A model generated the notes under the pieces. That model was not told the DNA's origin, searched no databases, and saw only the letters and a program-made list of their open reading frames with translations. The translations under genes were made by a program, and so were the position numbers. From Kitasatospora sp. CB01950 (GTDB lineage: Bacteria > Actinomycetota > Actinomycetes > Streptomycetales > Streptomycetaceae), in NCBI RefSeq assembly GCF_001905465.1, contig NZ_LISX01000002.1, positions 805,425-869,424 of the forward strand: DNA of 64,000 bases, in the 5' to 3' direction. Positions 29,601 through 36,419 of this stretch are shown here, piece after piece; the stretch's first letter is position 1; each line of letters starts with the position of its first letter.

Positions 29601-31688
29601 AGTGTCATGCGCAGCAACCGGGTTGACGGCCTCCTGACGCGGCACCGCCTCGTGTGCCTGCGGCGCGACGCTCTCCTGGCGCGGGGCCGACTCGTGCACC
29701 TGCGGCGCGACGCTCTCATGGCGCGGCACCGCCTCGTGCACCTGCGCCTGCACGGGCTCGTGCGACACCGGAACGGACTCGTGCGGCTGCGGCGTGACGG
29801 GCGCGGTCACCGTCTCGTGCGAGGGCGCGACGCTCTCCTGGCGCGGGGCCGACTCGTACACCTGCGCCTGCACGGGCTCGTGCGACACCGGGACGGACTC
29901 GTGCGGCTGCGCCTGCACCGGGCCGTGCGACACCGGAACGGACTCGTGCACCTGCGTCGTGACGGGAGAGGTCACCGTTTCGTGCGACGGCGGCGGCGCG
30001 GGCGGCAGTTGCTCCGAACGCGGCGTCACCTGCTCATGCACGGGCGCGACCGTCTCCTGACGCGGGACGGACTCGTGCACCTGCGACGCGACAGGCGCAG
30101 CCACCCTCTCCTGCGTCGGCGCGACGGACTCACTGCGCGGCGTCACCTGCTCATGCACAGGCGCGACCGTCTCCTGACGCGGGACGGACTCATGCACCTG
30201 CGGCGCAGCATGCGAGACCACCGTCTCGCGCGTCGGCGCGAGGGACTCACTGCGCGGCGTCACCTGCTCGCGCACAGGCGCGACCGACTCCTGACGCGGC
30301 ACCGACTCGCTGTGTGGCGCAGCCGTCTCCTGACGCGGCACCGACTCGTGCGCAGGCGTGGGCGCCGGCGCGGCGGCTCGCGTCTCGGTGCGGGCGGCCA
30401 TGGTGTCCTGGACGTGCGCCGCCGCCTGCTCGTGCGGTGCCGGCGCGGGGGTGGGCTGGTGGCTCGACGCCGGCGCGGCACTGTGACCGGCGGACGGCGC
30501 GTCGCTGCCGCGTCCCGCGCCGAACGGGCTCAGCCCGCCGACCTTCGACTCACCCGCGCCCGCACCGGAATCCATGCCGCGCGACGCGCCCGAACCCGAC
30601 GATCCCGCAGTATCCGTCGCGTGCGACGTGCCGGACGAGCCGGAGGTCCCGGAGGTCCCGGAGGTCCCCGACGGCCCGTGGTACGCGCTGCCGCTCCCCG
30701 CCGCCGCGCTGTCCGGCTTGTTGAATGTCGGTGTGCCGCCCGCGCCGCCGTGCTCGCCCGCGCCCGGCAGCTTCGGCGCTTCCGCGGCCTTCGGCGCGGC
30801 GAGGTGGCCCTTGACCTTGGACGCGCCGGCGTGCAGGCCCGCGCCCGCGCCGCCGGAGAGGCCGGAGCCGAGCAGGGAGTTGCCGTCGACCTTGCCGGTG
30901 GTGATCAGCTGGGTGGAGACGTCCGCGCCGACGCCGACCGCCGCGCCGGTGGCCATCTTGCCGCCGGTGGTCTTGAGTGCGGCCTCGACGCCGAGCTTCT
31001 CGCCGGCCTTGCCGATGCCCTTGCCGATCAGGTGTCCGGACGCGCCGCCGACCGCACCGCCGAGCGCGTTCTGCCCGACTTCCTTCATGTCGATGCTCTT
31101 GCGGTGGCCCTCGGCGAGCTCGATGCCCTGGGCCAGCAGGTTGATCGCGCCCATCTGGGCGGCCTGCTTGGCCGCCATGATGAGCATTTCCTTCAGCAGC
31201 AGCTTCAGGGTGGCGGAGATGGTGGCGCGGCTCGCCGCGATGAACGCGGGCACTTCGAGCATCGACGCGCCGGCGGTGAACGGCGCTTCGGCCTCGGCGG
31301 TCGCGATCTCGAAGGCCAGGATGCCCAGTTGGGCGATGATCTGGATCTTCGCCGTCTCGGCGGAGTTGGCGACCTGCTCCAGCATGTCGCCCATGCCGTT
31401 GAGCGCGTTGATCGCGCCGGGCAGGTAGCCGGGGTCCTGTTCGGTGCCCTTGCCGACCGAGTACTTCTCCCAGTACTTGCCCAACGCCTCGGCGGCGACG
31501 CCCTGTTGGCCTTCGAGGGCGCGCTTGATGGTGGCGTCGCCGGCCTGCGCGGCGTCCTTCAGGGCGTCGGCGGCCTTGCGGCAGTGGTCGGCCATGTCGC
31601 GGAGCTGGTCCTCGTCGGCTTCCGGCCAGCGGCAGCCCGCGAGCAGCAGGAGCACCCACTGAAGGGGCTCCGGGAGTTCGACAGCCAT
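17634..31688 (-). CDS. Giant CpnT/WXG100-head polymorphic effector (giant 1, 4,684 aa)
   Basis: Residues 1-330 form the CpnT-like WXG100-type head (MAVELPEPLQWVLLLLAGC), nearly identical to that of giant 2. A Pro/Ser linker with PRQE-type repeats follows (about 450-700). A zincin is at about 950-1165 (HEFSH 1059-1063, likely third ligand Glu1114), then a long Ala/Lys-rich helical region (about 1235-2100). Basic/acidic patches resembling nuclear localisation signals lie near 2243-2444. A papain-fold (Tox-PL-like) domain has Cys2516, His2595 and Asp2611. An OTU-like domain has GDGYC (Cys2819) and His2979 in DHYDG. Seven VEPTPE repeats precede six beta-rich repeats of about 200-235 residues (3088-4540). 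No toxin is recognisable at the C-terminus. The start lies 4 nt after the upstream stop, with GGAAGG as ribosome binding site. Delivery by a type VII-like system and the targets are inferred. Confidence 0.8.
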   Translation of the reverse strand: MAVELPEPLQWVLLLLAGCRWPEADEDQLRDMADHCRKAADALKDAAQAGDATIKRALEGQQGVAAEALGKYWEKYSVGKGTEQDPGYLPGAINALNGMGDMLEQVANSAETAKIQIIAQLGILAFEIATAEAEAPFTAGASMLEVPAFIAASRATISATLKLLLKEMLIMAAKQAAQMGAINLLAQGIELAEGHRKSIDMKEVGQNALGGAVGGASGHLIGKGIGKAGEKLGVEAALKTTGGKMATGAAVGVGADVSTQLITTGKVDGNSLLGSGLSGGAGAGLHAGASKVKGHLAAPKAAEAPKLPGAGEHGGAGGTPTFNKPDSAAAGSGSAYHGPSGTSGTSGTSGSSGTSHATDTAGSSGSGASRGMDSGAGAGESKVGGLSPFGAGRGSDAPSAGHSAAPASSHQPTPAPAPHEQAAAHVQDTMAARTETRAAAPAPTPAHESVPRQETAAPHSESVPRQESVAPVREQVTPRSESLAPTRETVVSHAAPQVHESVPRQETVAPVHEQVTPRSESVAPTQERVAAPVASQVHESVPRQETVAPVHEQVTPRSEQLPPAPPPSHETVTSPVTTQVHESVPVSHGPVQAQPHESVPVSHEPVQAQVYESAPRQESVAPSHETVTAPVTPQPHESVPVSHEPVQAQVHEAVPRHESVAPQVHESAPRQESVAPQAHEAVPRQEAVNPVAAHDTSAPAGASSAVPNLSGVLGGAGHLAGGTNLDGGTRLSAGPAPARTVGAEQVPGQVVPDGLGDVPPAANTTQGAPMAGGFTPGPVGGAGGHGGAGAPSHATPSTTVPRQGGANPVTAPHTAAPAGGTIRPGAGRPAESTTRPVSEQAHDQLLDRQRQERQSGLDRLGRATNVRDAVDQLGGTRRNVQRVRPADADRLRQDMRGMTPEQRSQELANLKPENRRWLARDPEFVDALKSSLPPKDFAKVASELIVHVDPRAEQAASARLEAQEQVARMLQNPDAAAQLMKSGADVVVVPKDVRMPDVPELHELRGRTNDTEAGGGRGYDDMRGSGGKHSAVTEENLLGEHTPIGSGGHYADGYSTTTHEFSHTLHEHGLTGDDKKLITDVFNQKTQDSKDPAKSVQWPDGKKSGNYSSQDEREYFAQATNAYLGTNNGHDPYTGEPRNNGKEWVENNEPALYPLLEKLYGPDPSAVHDRPANPVHETTAQNAAYDGFREFMGHVDGTTPTGEHAPPVTEHQPPATEHQPPATEHQPPASEHRTPADQLPPPPPSAPAGSGSGGARQTQAAPDGDYSHKIDGGRTFDTIDTFLGNSAEFQQVRRDLERYKRDDLKPADTEALLSQARNEKRLHADVLTRNADRLSDSVARAEQQLADLRTEERTGNPGPARVEEIKNERARYENLRDGAQAQHDRLAIFEHEFRKDEANGAEARLRARQEAETRVLPKTIERIEAAQAHAADLLAKAEAAKAATGTGPHEVYDSRIKDLKSQQKRLTDDLDTRRQALADAQAAVLKDAPQSAGAPRTGGVPTPTTPEQWKKLEDSYRAAFEHSGSQQIDGQPHAEKAVLEAKGEKGANLEEVNLNRNHVIADYMVHKYVTAAVFKARSMDEGGHRSASDAFGDFVGAMSPDRHRVLDVLGKNAASRLEGGSAGEAVLVRRDLAATPATVDLRTTYGNDRLVDALDTRPIGDRKSADSAAEQLRHELARSGLAEVARPQLEELGAAVAKVHPDRPTGEQLTAVHDAVRGLEQRVRDRAVDDLALVNGITGPQKIDDVAGVLRAAADRTGGPRTADEHLWLADRLDDLVGHVERAGKDPDGLRGLAGDLRAVGVNLRDGADHPSDAPKSVEPDQYGKVADQLGTDRGAVRAQEVQQRLSELGDPSGAKSQAVSRTKAVQNAEVKAAADSLNARTKATAAAKASADADTAHATAEAKAEDSAKAAAAATDPATKAAADKTAGDDAAAEKKAKAEADGKRADWRKAHAEATAAEKKEAGAKAVRQRVEQVYRDELPPSAKAAAKKTAQQRAWVAGDVEQVDRQYGGVYARAGEGGNHPAAIFDRALTANVEDVPGMIKEITDRLSNSSSNLRFGDELANQWIQNFLDPHVIRDPDVLTAVAHGELTPEALYAPHTADLLQAVRGLEAKGLVPPELRDIMAPKTQEDLAQVVNRKDASPSSRIIADDLGVPTAHTGSLPVSSSGDFLARADDTALTADQLKGLHAEALYQPDRVRPPVADQDVVMTDASQHDAQRPTAHTPDGDVSMADGTADTALPNRKRQRDEDSDSDSDREATRRRLDGLALGGSTPPPPPPPPTATGHGGATTGTRGFGSPYAPPPPPPSTGVHDGAAGTAHHETPPPAPPAAPSAEQVAERSAARFISDRLLPDKAIDMITEPTDHRRILGDPKPADVDALRAQFADLNLREHATDRDVEPMDIESPPAEQPRSDRKRRRDEDEEVTLRREDAPEGPEAKRQRTPAYENTSAVMHDRGYQAVGPQHELTGQLVNYLGGGARLHPPMSNGLLAHVNPHHTAVRPPEGFLPGRDLNACLENVEAYRDTHFGRPRVSGQTLHGTVEPIPGDVLWKRHDGPALFGEGADAIAKLEKQVAAGGKGSFATVLGAGPTGAGHAVALVHDMDGTLRWADLTSRTVVGANGETPSGFKPDWKVWASVAGPHENNLSGAADPQFMERYSTFRNVEQPHDTAEPMDIDNGSDGHRDGSPARTEVAEVQDGHRGAAPKGDAPKEDTPQPVSPTPPPASGATAAPAPAGPATHPVTGPTRPRSASAPAELGPRTTDAPVRAVTVTEQGPRTVTEHAPRTPGTEAAAPKPERAQVAEFPPPGARVPVAGDGYCLLRAVEVGVPGLGGPERLQAEVGRHFEQLGLEHWPTEVVANYRNNQLLREDLPPGDLLAYLPAEDQSAFRGLPIDELRDTIGRHLNDNPPPPSAQERRVLLRTVQEWNTNWQSSGGEMLPAATAHALGLRMRVVDHDGVTQAVFGPADGRPVTVYRAQDHYDGSELPPQTPVTEHAPTVEPTPEVEPTPEVEPTPEVEPTPEVEPTPEVEPTPEVEPTPEVEPAPAADHTPVTPHADETPAPAPTPESTPEPTPEPTPETVVPKPIAGTDLVVGLTGNEKAVRDKVIDAIAQAVPGDRAAAKAFADAHFGPATLRPMMGALSRGEVWTAPFDGNGWSGSVKLSGKVTGSTHLRTEKIEFENGADRTVATGTNRDAQWEFNAGVQARQGRGIGEPSELVAYYHARGHGEVNLDLGGMVARSKTSGPAEVFHSTMRLELDFGDLRHHGEPVRAASGERTDTVDLDLTVAVPERADAASPGEPRVPPQRLLDGRVGGQEIVLDLAPRATSGNRPPVEALLDHADAAGRREFGGDWPALREKVLAEVDFGRLQRDLKSMTAGEPVSVTLTDRRGKSLGTVEITARVGELKQSGTTKETEFNIGTTVQQVRSSSSTRGNAGQLGFSAAVKPGKGLIGGGVAGRLGTDRVEISGEARTSQLTSKSKVPGVMYDGTVHFDLSFNGKSVAPGASSADVRLLVDRADTTPEPATNEHVTAEHVTADPATTEPTTTEHATTAREVAGPPDSVWRGGDDRGGLGETVVVRDLESTRALREAVDAQGRARFGADWDAVRDQVMQGFSQPNLAARLTGMTRGEALEVKIPGKEGLVVRAVARVEGMTYRREDGKAELNTVNETGAFSVNRRLGARTTMEQGQAGGTVTKGTPGVELGAAGSGQQRRRVGGQGRQADRVYASGKYSAPQVIYGAELMVDVHVGRPGKGAGEVGGSGRPDVSVSVPVRAEVGMDARETVKVQVPHTEGGAVAFQRPESGAAASNPPAAPVAKAEAPHAAPHTAPPRMADRHELNASYVVHTLSGADQVRALVEDAVRTKHGEPSEEVRQRIGASFDRVALKAQLSQLTRGGRITETVHGATWSAEVTVTARLGEAEYHSRAEKYEFESGTRSSSGQGNLRDGRDRLNGGGQVKVKTEVVDVTGGYTYRTDRSYGQATETVGSASNRGKHVEPAVFFDVRAPYEVTVAFKRLGVPDGVVTGHAETVARVAVPQRDAVPTTPPAEQVARVTEKLPKGFADGRRLDSSAIVTDVHALPGTTGGGLRRTLGESIVSQVEAGWKPGGLRALRRKEAGQPELERNPFGSDWPELRRKLDAELTPDRLQSRLKAMTAGDEIVVRHGRTTVRVGAQLRDRMVHLGDSGTTEFNAGTDVQRSFAHTGGTGTAHQGTVGLATAVPVPAAPNVSVTAGVTGTGGAGHDRTDTRTGSTAAGSATKAKVPGSAYAGEAELQFTISRRPWFGENVYRRRTATVGFEALVETGETVPVSAASDGTVTVRPPEPVTVQVPPERVWESGLRDTDVLRWLGDVGGVQDLVRLRGPEYFGRSTWKEMEPVVGAVTSHSHLSAMFGTASQGMGVSATLPSNRVTLGGGKGVEVGVKVVSLEHRAVDDKVELSPANAVASGTARSDLSAKNAGVQAQLGAKITGDVTNSPAVVGGAQRLWREGGGHADSGQVISNGKFAAPMARYAGHAEVEVTLFDGDRKPVKEKGVVPFTVDIPLSETTGRDVAGDHYLAFTGDRRDGELRVTDGAWRLDEVRRLVAPDATVEHGQLMGTVRLGRALYQGEFTASTEAGAAHVRATHRLVALGGGTSDGTAALLGELLDAPGAEPLNADRVRQVVGWIETAPGPVTREDLIAAKEAWKA
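22564..22697 (-). repeat. 18-bp tandem repeat encoding VEPTPE units
   Basis: About seven near-exact copies of CTCGACCTCGGGGGTGGG encode a VEPTPE array (a Pro/Glu linker) between the OTU-like domain and the first beta-rich repeat of giant 1. Identity extends to third codon positions, indicating recent expansion. Confidence 0.85.
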
Positions 31689-31692
31689 CTGG

Positions 31693-32826
31693 TCAGTGCC
31701 TTCCGCTCTGGGTGGTACGCGGAATGATCCGCATGGGAGCCGTGGCCGTCAGCTGCGGCGAGGCGGGCATCGGCGCGGAGCCGGGGTCGAGGCCGTTCAG
31801 CTCGGAGATGACGCCCTCGTCGGCGTTCTGGTAGCCCTCCGCCATCGCCTTCAGGCCGTCGGCGATGCCCTTGAGCGCGGCGGGCAGGCCCTTGATGACG
31901 TCCAGGGTGTCCTTGCTGTACTTCAGGTAGCCCTTCTCGCCCTCGGCGAACTGCTTGCCCGACTCGTCGTTGCCCCACGGGTTCTGGGACTCCAGCGACG
32001 GCAGGTACGAACTGAGCGAGCTGTACAGCGAGCCGAGCTGTTCGGAGACGCCGAGCATCGACGACACCGCCGACCGGTACTGCGCGGGGTCGACCTGGAA
32101 GCCGCTACCGGCCTTCCCGGACGCGGCCCGGTCGGTGGTGGCGGGCCGGGCGCTGATCCGGTTGCCGGGCACGGCGTCGGCCCGGTGCCGAGCCGTCGGC
32201 GCGGTGGCCTGCTCGTCCGGCGTCCCGGCGTCGGCCCGGTGCCGGGCCGTCGGCGCGGTGGCCTGCTCGTCCTGCGTCCCGGCCTTCATCCGCTCCGACG
32301 GCTGTGCGGCGACGGCCGATTCGGGCCTGCTGAGTCCCCGGGCGGTCACCCGCGGGGACGACTCCGCCCCTTCGAAGGGCTCCACCGGCGTGGCCCGCTC
32401 CGCCCGCTCGAACGGCCGCAGCGGAGCGGTCGCCTCCGTCCCGCGCTCGAACGGCCGCAACGGGGCATCAGCCTCGACCGCCCGCTCGAACGGCTGCACC
32501 GGCGTGGCCGCCTCCGTCCGCTCGAACGGCCGCAAGGGGCTTGCCGGTTCGGCCCGATCGAACGTGTCCGGGGCGATCCGCGCCTGCTCCGCCCGCTCGA
32601 AGGGCCGCAGCGGGGTCGCCGCCACCTCCCGCTCGAACGGGCTGACCGGCGTTGCCGGTTCGGCCCGGTCGAACGCCTCGGGGGCGATCCGCGCCGTCTC
32701 CCCGACCGGGGTGCCCCGGTGCTGCGGCTCCACCGGCACGCCCTCGGTGACCGCCGTGCCCACCCGGAAGCGGACGGGGGCCTCGGCTTCGGCTGCGGTG
32801 TACCAGGCCTGCTCGTCGTTGCTCAT
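31693..32826 (-). CDS. Repeat-rich protein with C-terminal WXG100-like domain (operon B)
   Basis: This protein has 377 residues. The N-terminal half is disordered and built of degenerate PFERAE/ATP repeats. The C-terminal 130 residues form a WXG100-like helical hairpin: Trp284 in NPWGND replaces the WXG turn, and YQNAD (Tyr332) after the second helix matches the YxxxD/E motif of type VII substrates. The C-terminal block is closely related to that of the paralogue at 51346. The stop is 4 nt before the giant gene start, so the two are translationally coupled. It may be the secretion partner of the giant; this is inferred. Confidence 0.75.
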   Translation of the reverse strand: MSNDEQAWYTAAEAEAPVRFRVGTAVTEGVPVEPQHRGTPVGETARIAPEAFDRAEPATPVSPFEREVAATPLRPFERAEQARIAPDTFDRAEPASPLRPFERTEAATPVQPFERAVEADAPLRPFERGTEATAPLRPFERAERATPVEPFEGAESSPRVTARGLSRPESAVAAQPSERMKAGTQDEQATAPTARHRADAGTPDEQATAPTARHRADAVPGNRISARPATTDRAASGKAGSGFQVDPAQYRSAVSSMLGVSEQLGSLYSSLSSYLPSLESQNPWGNDESGKQFAEGEKGYLKYSKDTLDVIKGLPAALKGIADGLKAMAEGYQNADEGVISELNGLDPGSAPMPASPQLTATAPMRIIPRTTQSGRH

Positions 32827-32865
32827 GGTGTTCCTTCGTCAGTCGGGTCGACGGCGGGCCGCAGC

Positions 32866-35202
32866 TCAGTCCGCCGCGGGAGCGGTGGCCGCGCCCGGCG
32901 CGGTGGCCAGGCGGGACAACGCGGCGCGAAGGAACGGGCTGGGCACCTGGAAGCCGCCTTCCTCCCGCAGCGGAGCACGCTGCGGCTTGTCCCCCGCACC
33001 CGTCCCGCCCGCCGAACCGGCAGCCGCGCTGCCGGACGCGGCCGCCGCAGGTGCCGCCGCGGGCGCGGACGCAGCCGTCTCCGGAGCCTCGCCGTGGCCC
33101 CGGCGCGATGCCACACTGCGTGCCCGCTCCAGGTACGCGTCGTCCGCGCCGCTGCTCGCGGTCTCCGGCGTCGCGCCGCCACCGGCCTCCCGACGTGCCG
33201 TCAGGTCCGCCGCCGGAGCGGGCGTGTCCGCGCCGTCCCCGGCGGCACCGGCGTCCGCCGCCCCGCCCGTGCCGAGCAGGATGCCGGCCAGCCGGCTCAT
33301 GGCTTCCTGCTCGCTGGCGGGGCCGGCGGGAACGGGCGGGGCGGGGGCGTGCTCGGGGGTGGCGAAGGTGCCGTCGGAGCGGGCGTCGTCGAGCCAACGG
33401 CGGTGTGCCCGCTGCGACTTGCGGTCACGGTCGACCTCGCCGGCCTGGCCGAGGATGCCGCGGTCGTGCAGCAGTTCCTCGTCCTCCTCGCCGTCCATGC
33501 CGAAGCGGGTCGGGCTGAGGAACCGGTTGGCGCCCTTCTGCTCGCCCTTGCCCCCGCCCCGGCCGGCCCCGCCCGTGCCGGGCCCGTGTCCGCCCATGGC
33601 GCCGCCGCCCGTCGCGGTTCCGCGTCCGGCCGCACCGGCCGCACCGCCCGCGCCGAGTCCGCTGCCGGCCCGCCCGGCCGCGCCGGAGGCCCCGGACGCC
33701 CCGGACGCGCCGGACATGCCCCGGGCGGACGCCCCGCCGGCCGCGCCGAGTCCGACGCCGCTCCCGGACCGGGGCACCCGCGCGCCGCCGCCGATGCCGC
33801 TGCCGCCCGCGCTGCCCGTCCCGCCGCGGGTCGCGGAGCCGGCCCCGCCCGTCCCGCCGCGTGCGGACGAGCCGCCGCTTCCGCCGCGTGCGGACGAGCC
33901 GCCCGAGCTGCCGAACGGGTTGCTGCCGCCGCCGCTGCGGAACGGGGTCGGGCCGACGCTGCGCGGGGTGCTGCCCGAACTCCCGGGGTAGCCAACCATG
34001 TTGCCGATATTGCCGATGTTGCCGAACGGGCTGCCGCCGGGGCTGCCGCCGCTCAGGCCGGGGCCGGGGCTGCCGCCGAGCGGCGAGTAGTGGCTGGTGG
34101 AACCGGCCGCCGGCGGGGTGCCGAGGTCGCCGAGTCCGGCGATGTTCAGCGGGCCCGCGCCGGTGCTGCCGACCGGGTTGAACATCGGCCCGCCGCCGCC
34201 CGAACCGCTGTCTCCGCCACCGAAGTTGGGCGAGTTCGGCGTGGGCAGCTTGAACGGCGCCAGCGCCGGTCCGCCACCCGAACCGCCGCCCCCGCCCGCC
34301 GATCCGCCGCCGCCCGAACCCGAACCCGAACCGACGCCACCGACCCCGGGCATGCCACCGACCCCGGGCACGCCGCCAAACCCGGGCGCGCCGCCGTGCG
34401 ACCCCGCCCCGCCGCCGCCCGCCCCGCCGGGCAGGCCGCCGCCCGCGCCAGGGGCGTCCGGAAGCGAGAACGGGCTCGCACCGGACGCACCGCCGAGCGG
34501 CCCACCGGGGATGTCGCCAGCGCCGCCGGAGCCACCCAGCCCGGCCGGCATCAGGGAGGGGTCGCGGGCCGTCATGTTGAATGCGCCGCCGCCACCGGCC
34601 CCGCCGCCCGCACCGCCCGAACCCCCGGCCCCGCCCGAGCCGTTGAGGGCGCAGGTCTTGGCGATGCCGGTCATGTCGGCGATGTGGCCGGCGCTCTTGC
34701 GCAGCTTGCCGTCGACGTCGCCGACCACCTGCCCCACGTACTGGTGGTAGACGGCGGCGGCCTGCTTGATGCCCTCGGAGTTGGCGATGTCGTCGTGCTT
34801 GCCGGCCGGGTTCTGCTCCATGTACGTCTTGGCGTACTGGAGTTCACGCACCATCTCGTTCTTGGTGTCGATCACCGCACCGGACGCGCCGTGCAGCGAG
34901 GTGGCGATCGCCGCCCCGGACTGCAGGGTGGTCGCGACGTGCGAGTCCGCGCCGCCGGCGAACTTCTGCAGGTACTGCTGGAAGCTGTCGGCGGCGGGGC
35001 CGGACATGCTGGCCATGGCCCGCTGCGCGGCCTCGGTGATCGCCCGGACGTGGGTGTCGGCGATCTGGTTCCACTTGTCCCAGGCGGCCGCGAGCTCGGC
35101 GAGGAGTTCCTCGTTGGCGTCGGGGAAGGCGATGTCCTTCCCGTTCTCGTTCTTCTGAACGGTCTTCAGTACTTCGGCCAGGTCGGCAGGCAGCTGGATC
35201 AT
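32866..35202 (-). CDS. Helical-head protein with Gly-rich body (operon B)
   Basis: The 778-residue protein is started at ATG 35202 because the sequence from MIQLPADL onward is shared with the paralogue at 54706. Residues 1-190 form a conserved helical head (FQQYLQKFAGG, KTYMEQNPAGK) that resembles WXG/PPE-type secreted helical bundles. Residues about 200-560 are a very Gly-rich, low-complexity region. A charged segment follows (RFLSPTRFGMDGEEDEELL, HRRWLDDARSDG), then an Ala-rich tail ending near SPFLRAALSRLA. No catalytic motif is seen. Its position between the small helical protein and the WXG100 protein in both operons suggests a structural or chaperone role in secretion. Confidence 0.72.
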   Translation of the reverse strand: MIQLPADLAEVLKTVQKNENGKDIAFPDANEELLAELAAAWDKWNQIADTHVRAITEAAQRAMASMSGPAADSFQQYLQKFAGGADSHVATTLQSGAAIATSLHGASGAVIDTKNEMVRELQYAKTYMEQNPAGKHDDIANSEGIKQAAAVYHQYVGQVVGDVDGKLRKSAGHIADMTGIAKTCALNGSGGAGGSGGAGGGAGGGGAFNMTARDPSLMPAGLGGSGGAGDIPGGPLGGASGASPFSLPDAPGAGGGLPGGAGGGGAGSHGGAPGFGGVPGVGGMPGVGGVGSGSGSGGGGSAGGGGGSGGGPALAPFKLPTPNSPNFGGGDSGSGGGGPMFNPVGSTGAGPLNIAGLGDLGTPPAAGSTSHYSPLGGSPGPGLSGGSPGGSPFGNIGNIGNMVGYPGSSGSTPRSVGPTPFRSGGGSNPFGSSGGSSARGGSGGSSARGGTGGAGSATRGGTGSAGGSGIGGGARVPRSGSGVGLGAAGGASARGMSGASGASGASGAAGRAGSGLGAGGAAGAAGRGTATGGGAMGGHGPGTGGAGRGGGKGEQKGANRFLSPTRFGMDGEEDEELLHDRGILGQAGEVDRDRKSQRAHRRWLDDARSDGTFATPEHAPAPPVPAGPASEQEAMSRLAGILLGTGGAADAGAAGDGADTPAPAADLTARREAGGGATPETASSGADDAYLERARSVASRRGHGEAPETAASAPAAAPAAAASGSAAAGSAGGTGAGDKPQRAPLREEGGFQVPSPFLRAALSRLATAPGAATAPAAD

Positions 35203-35359
35203 GGCGGGAGGACTCTCCGGGAGGACGATCAGGGGGGAGCGGGGGCGGGTGAGCGCCCCTGGTGACGACGCCGTCGGGGACGGGTCAGCCTCCCCCACGG
35301 TGATGAACATCCGATGTACACGGCGCCGGACGGCAACGATTCGCCCGGGCGGCGTTCCG

Positions 35360-35983
35360 TCAGATGAGCTGTCGCGAGCCGGGCCCGCCGCCGCGGAGGA
35401 CGTCGGCCCGCTCCTCGGCGTGGTTGTATTCGAGCGTCGGCGCGTCGGGCTTGTGGTAGCCCTCCGTCGCTTCGGTGTTGCCGATCGGCGCGATCGGGGC
35501 GGGCGGCGGGGGCGGGGTCGGCTCGCGGTCGGCGGCCACCACCGTCTCCACGGGCGCCCCGATCACGCGGTCCGAGGCCGGCACCGACTCGACGGAGCCG
35601 GAGCTGCCGCCGGGCACGCGCGGGGCGGCCGGCATGTCCCCGTTGGTGGTGATCCGGCCGATCTGGGTGCTGTATTCCTCGTCGTTGATCCGGTGCCGGG
35701 CCGCCATGGACTGCAGGTTCTGCCCCACGGCGGTGGCGTTCTTCATCAGCTCCCGGATGCCGGTGAGCACCTGCTCCTGGTGCTTGCCCAGTCCGCCGAC
35801 CGAGGAGCCGCCGCCCTTGAAGGCCTTCCCCAGCAGGTCGGTGCCGTACACCGATTCCTCGACCTGCTTGATCTTGGCCTCCAACTGGTTGGCCGGGCCT
35901 TCCAGTTCGTTCAGCAGGTCGATGATTTTCTTGGCTGCCGACTCGACCTCGTCGATGTCGATCCACACCGTTTCGTCTGCCAC
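35360..35983 (-). CDS. Small helical WXG100-like protein with C-terminal YHxxD motif (operon B)
   Basis: GTG 35983 is chosen for the GGAGGG ribosome binding site upstream and for agreement with the paralogue at 55364. The 207 residues comprise an N-terminal helical hairpin of about 110 residues (IDEVESAAKKIIDLLNELEG, VYGTDLLGKAF, MAARHRINDEEYS) and a Pro-rich tail. The tail holds YHKPD (Tyr176) and LEYN, both conserved in the paralogue. This is the size and shape of an ESX/WXG100 partner, but no WXG turn is present. It is the first gene of operon B. Confidence 0.75.
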   Translation of the reverse strand: MADETVWIDIDEVESAAKKIIDLLNELEGPANQLEAKIKQVEESVYGTDLLGKAFKGGGSSVGGLGKHQEQVLTGIRELMKNATAVGQNLQSMAARHRINDEEYSTQIGRITTNGDMPAAPRVPGGSSGSVESVPASDRVIGAPVETVVAADREPTPPPPPAPIAPIGNTEATEGYHKPDAPTLEYNHAEERADVLRGGGPGSRQLI

Positions 35984-36095
35984 TTGTCCACCCTCCAGGT
36001 CACCGCCCCCGGGCAGCCGGACTCCGGACCGGGCCCGCCCCCGGGTGCGGCCACGCCGCAGCGCTCGCACCGGTGTCAGGGCAGGCCGAAGCCTC

Positions 36096-36112
36096 GCGGC
36101 TGCCGCACCCGC
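36096..36112. promoter_or_regulatory. Shared upstream element, copy B
   Basis: CGCGGCTGCCGCACCCG contains the perfect palindrome GCGGCTGCCGC. It lies about 113-129 bp upstream of the operon B start. The same element, with one difference, lies upstream of operon A (55509-55525). It is a candidate common operator or promoter element. Confidence 0.45.
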
Positions 36113-36167
36113 TCAATTGTCAGGCAACTTTACTTGGTGTCCGGAGCCGTTCGGCCAAGCACGTCCG

Positions 36168-36192
36168 CCGAGGTGACGGAACGTCACCTCGG
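36168..36192. promoter_or_regulatory. Perfect 11-bp inverted repeat, operator or terminator
   Basis: CCGAGGTGACG and CGTCACCTCGG are separated by only GAA. It could end the immunity transcript, whose last gene stops about 228 bp before it. The 3-nt spacing and the GTGACG-n3-CGTCAC core also fit a dimeric repressor site for operon B. Confidence 0.45.
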
Positions 36193-36419
36193 TAGGAGCT
36201 TCGCAGAGCGATGGGGCGGCCGGCAGGCCCCGAAGGTATGCAGTTGGTAAATTCCCGGCGCGGCGCGGCGGCTCTGTGGCAGGGCGGGGCGGGGCGTTCG
36301 GAGGAGGTCGTGAATGTCCGGTGTGGATCAGGTCTGCGCGGGTGAACAGTGGTGGCGGCCGGGCCCGTTGGCACCCGGACCCGGCCGCCGTGGACGGTGA
36401 CGTCCACCCCCACCGGCGG

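Larger units (their letters stand above)
35984..36419. other. Intergenic region between the immunity cassette and operon B
   Basis: This 436-bp stretch has no convincing gene. It holds the shared 17-bp element (36096-36112), a relatively AT-rich patch (about 36113-36140) that may contain the operon B promoter, and a perfect hairpin (36168-36192). A 97-codon frame on the - strand is rejected as chance. Confidence 0.6.

Noticed and set aside
25389..31727. A 2,112-codon open frame on the + strand opposite giant 1
   Set aside because: Same reason: a shadow of the giant gene caused by GC-rich third positions.
36120..36413. 97-codon frame on the - strand
   Set aside because: Composition is random-like (Arg/Pro/Thr), no ribosome binding site, and it overlaps the shared regulatory region.
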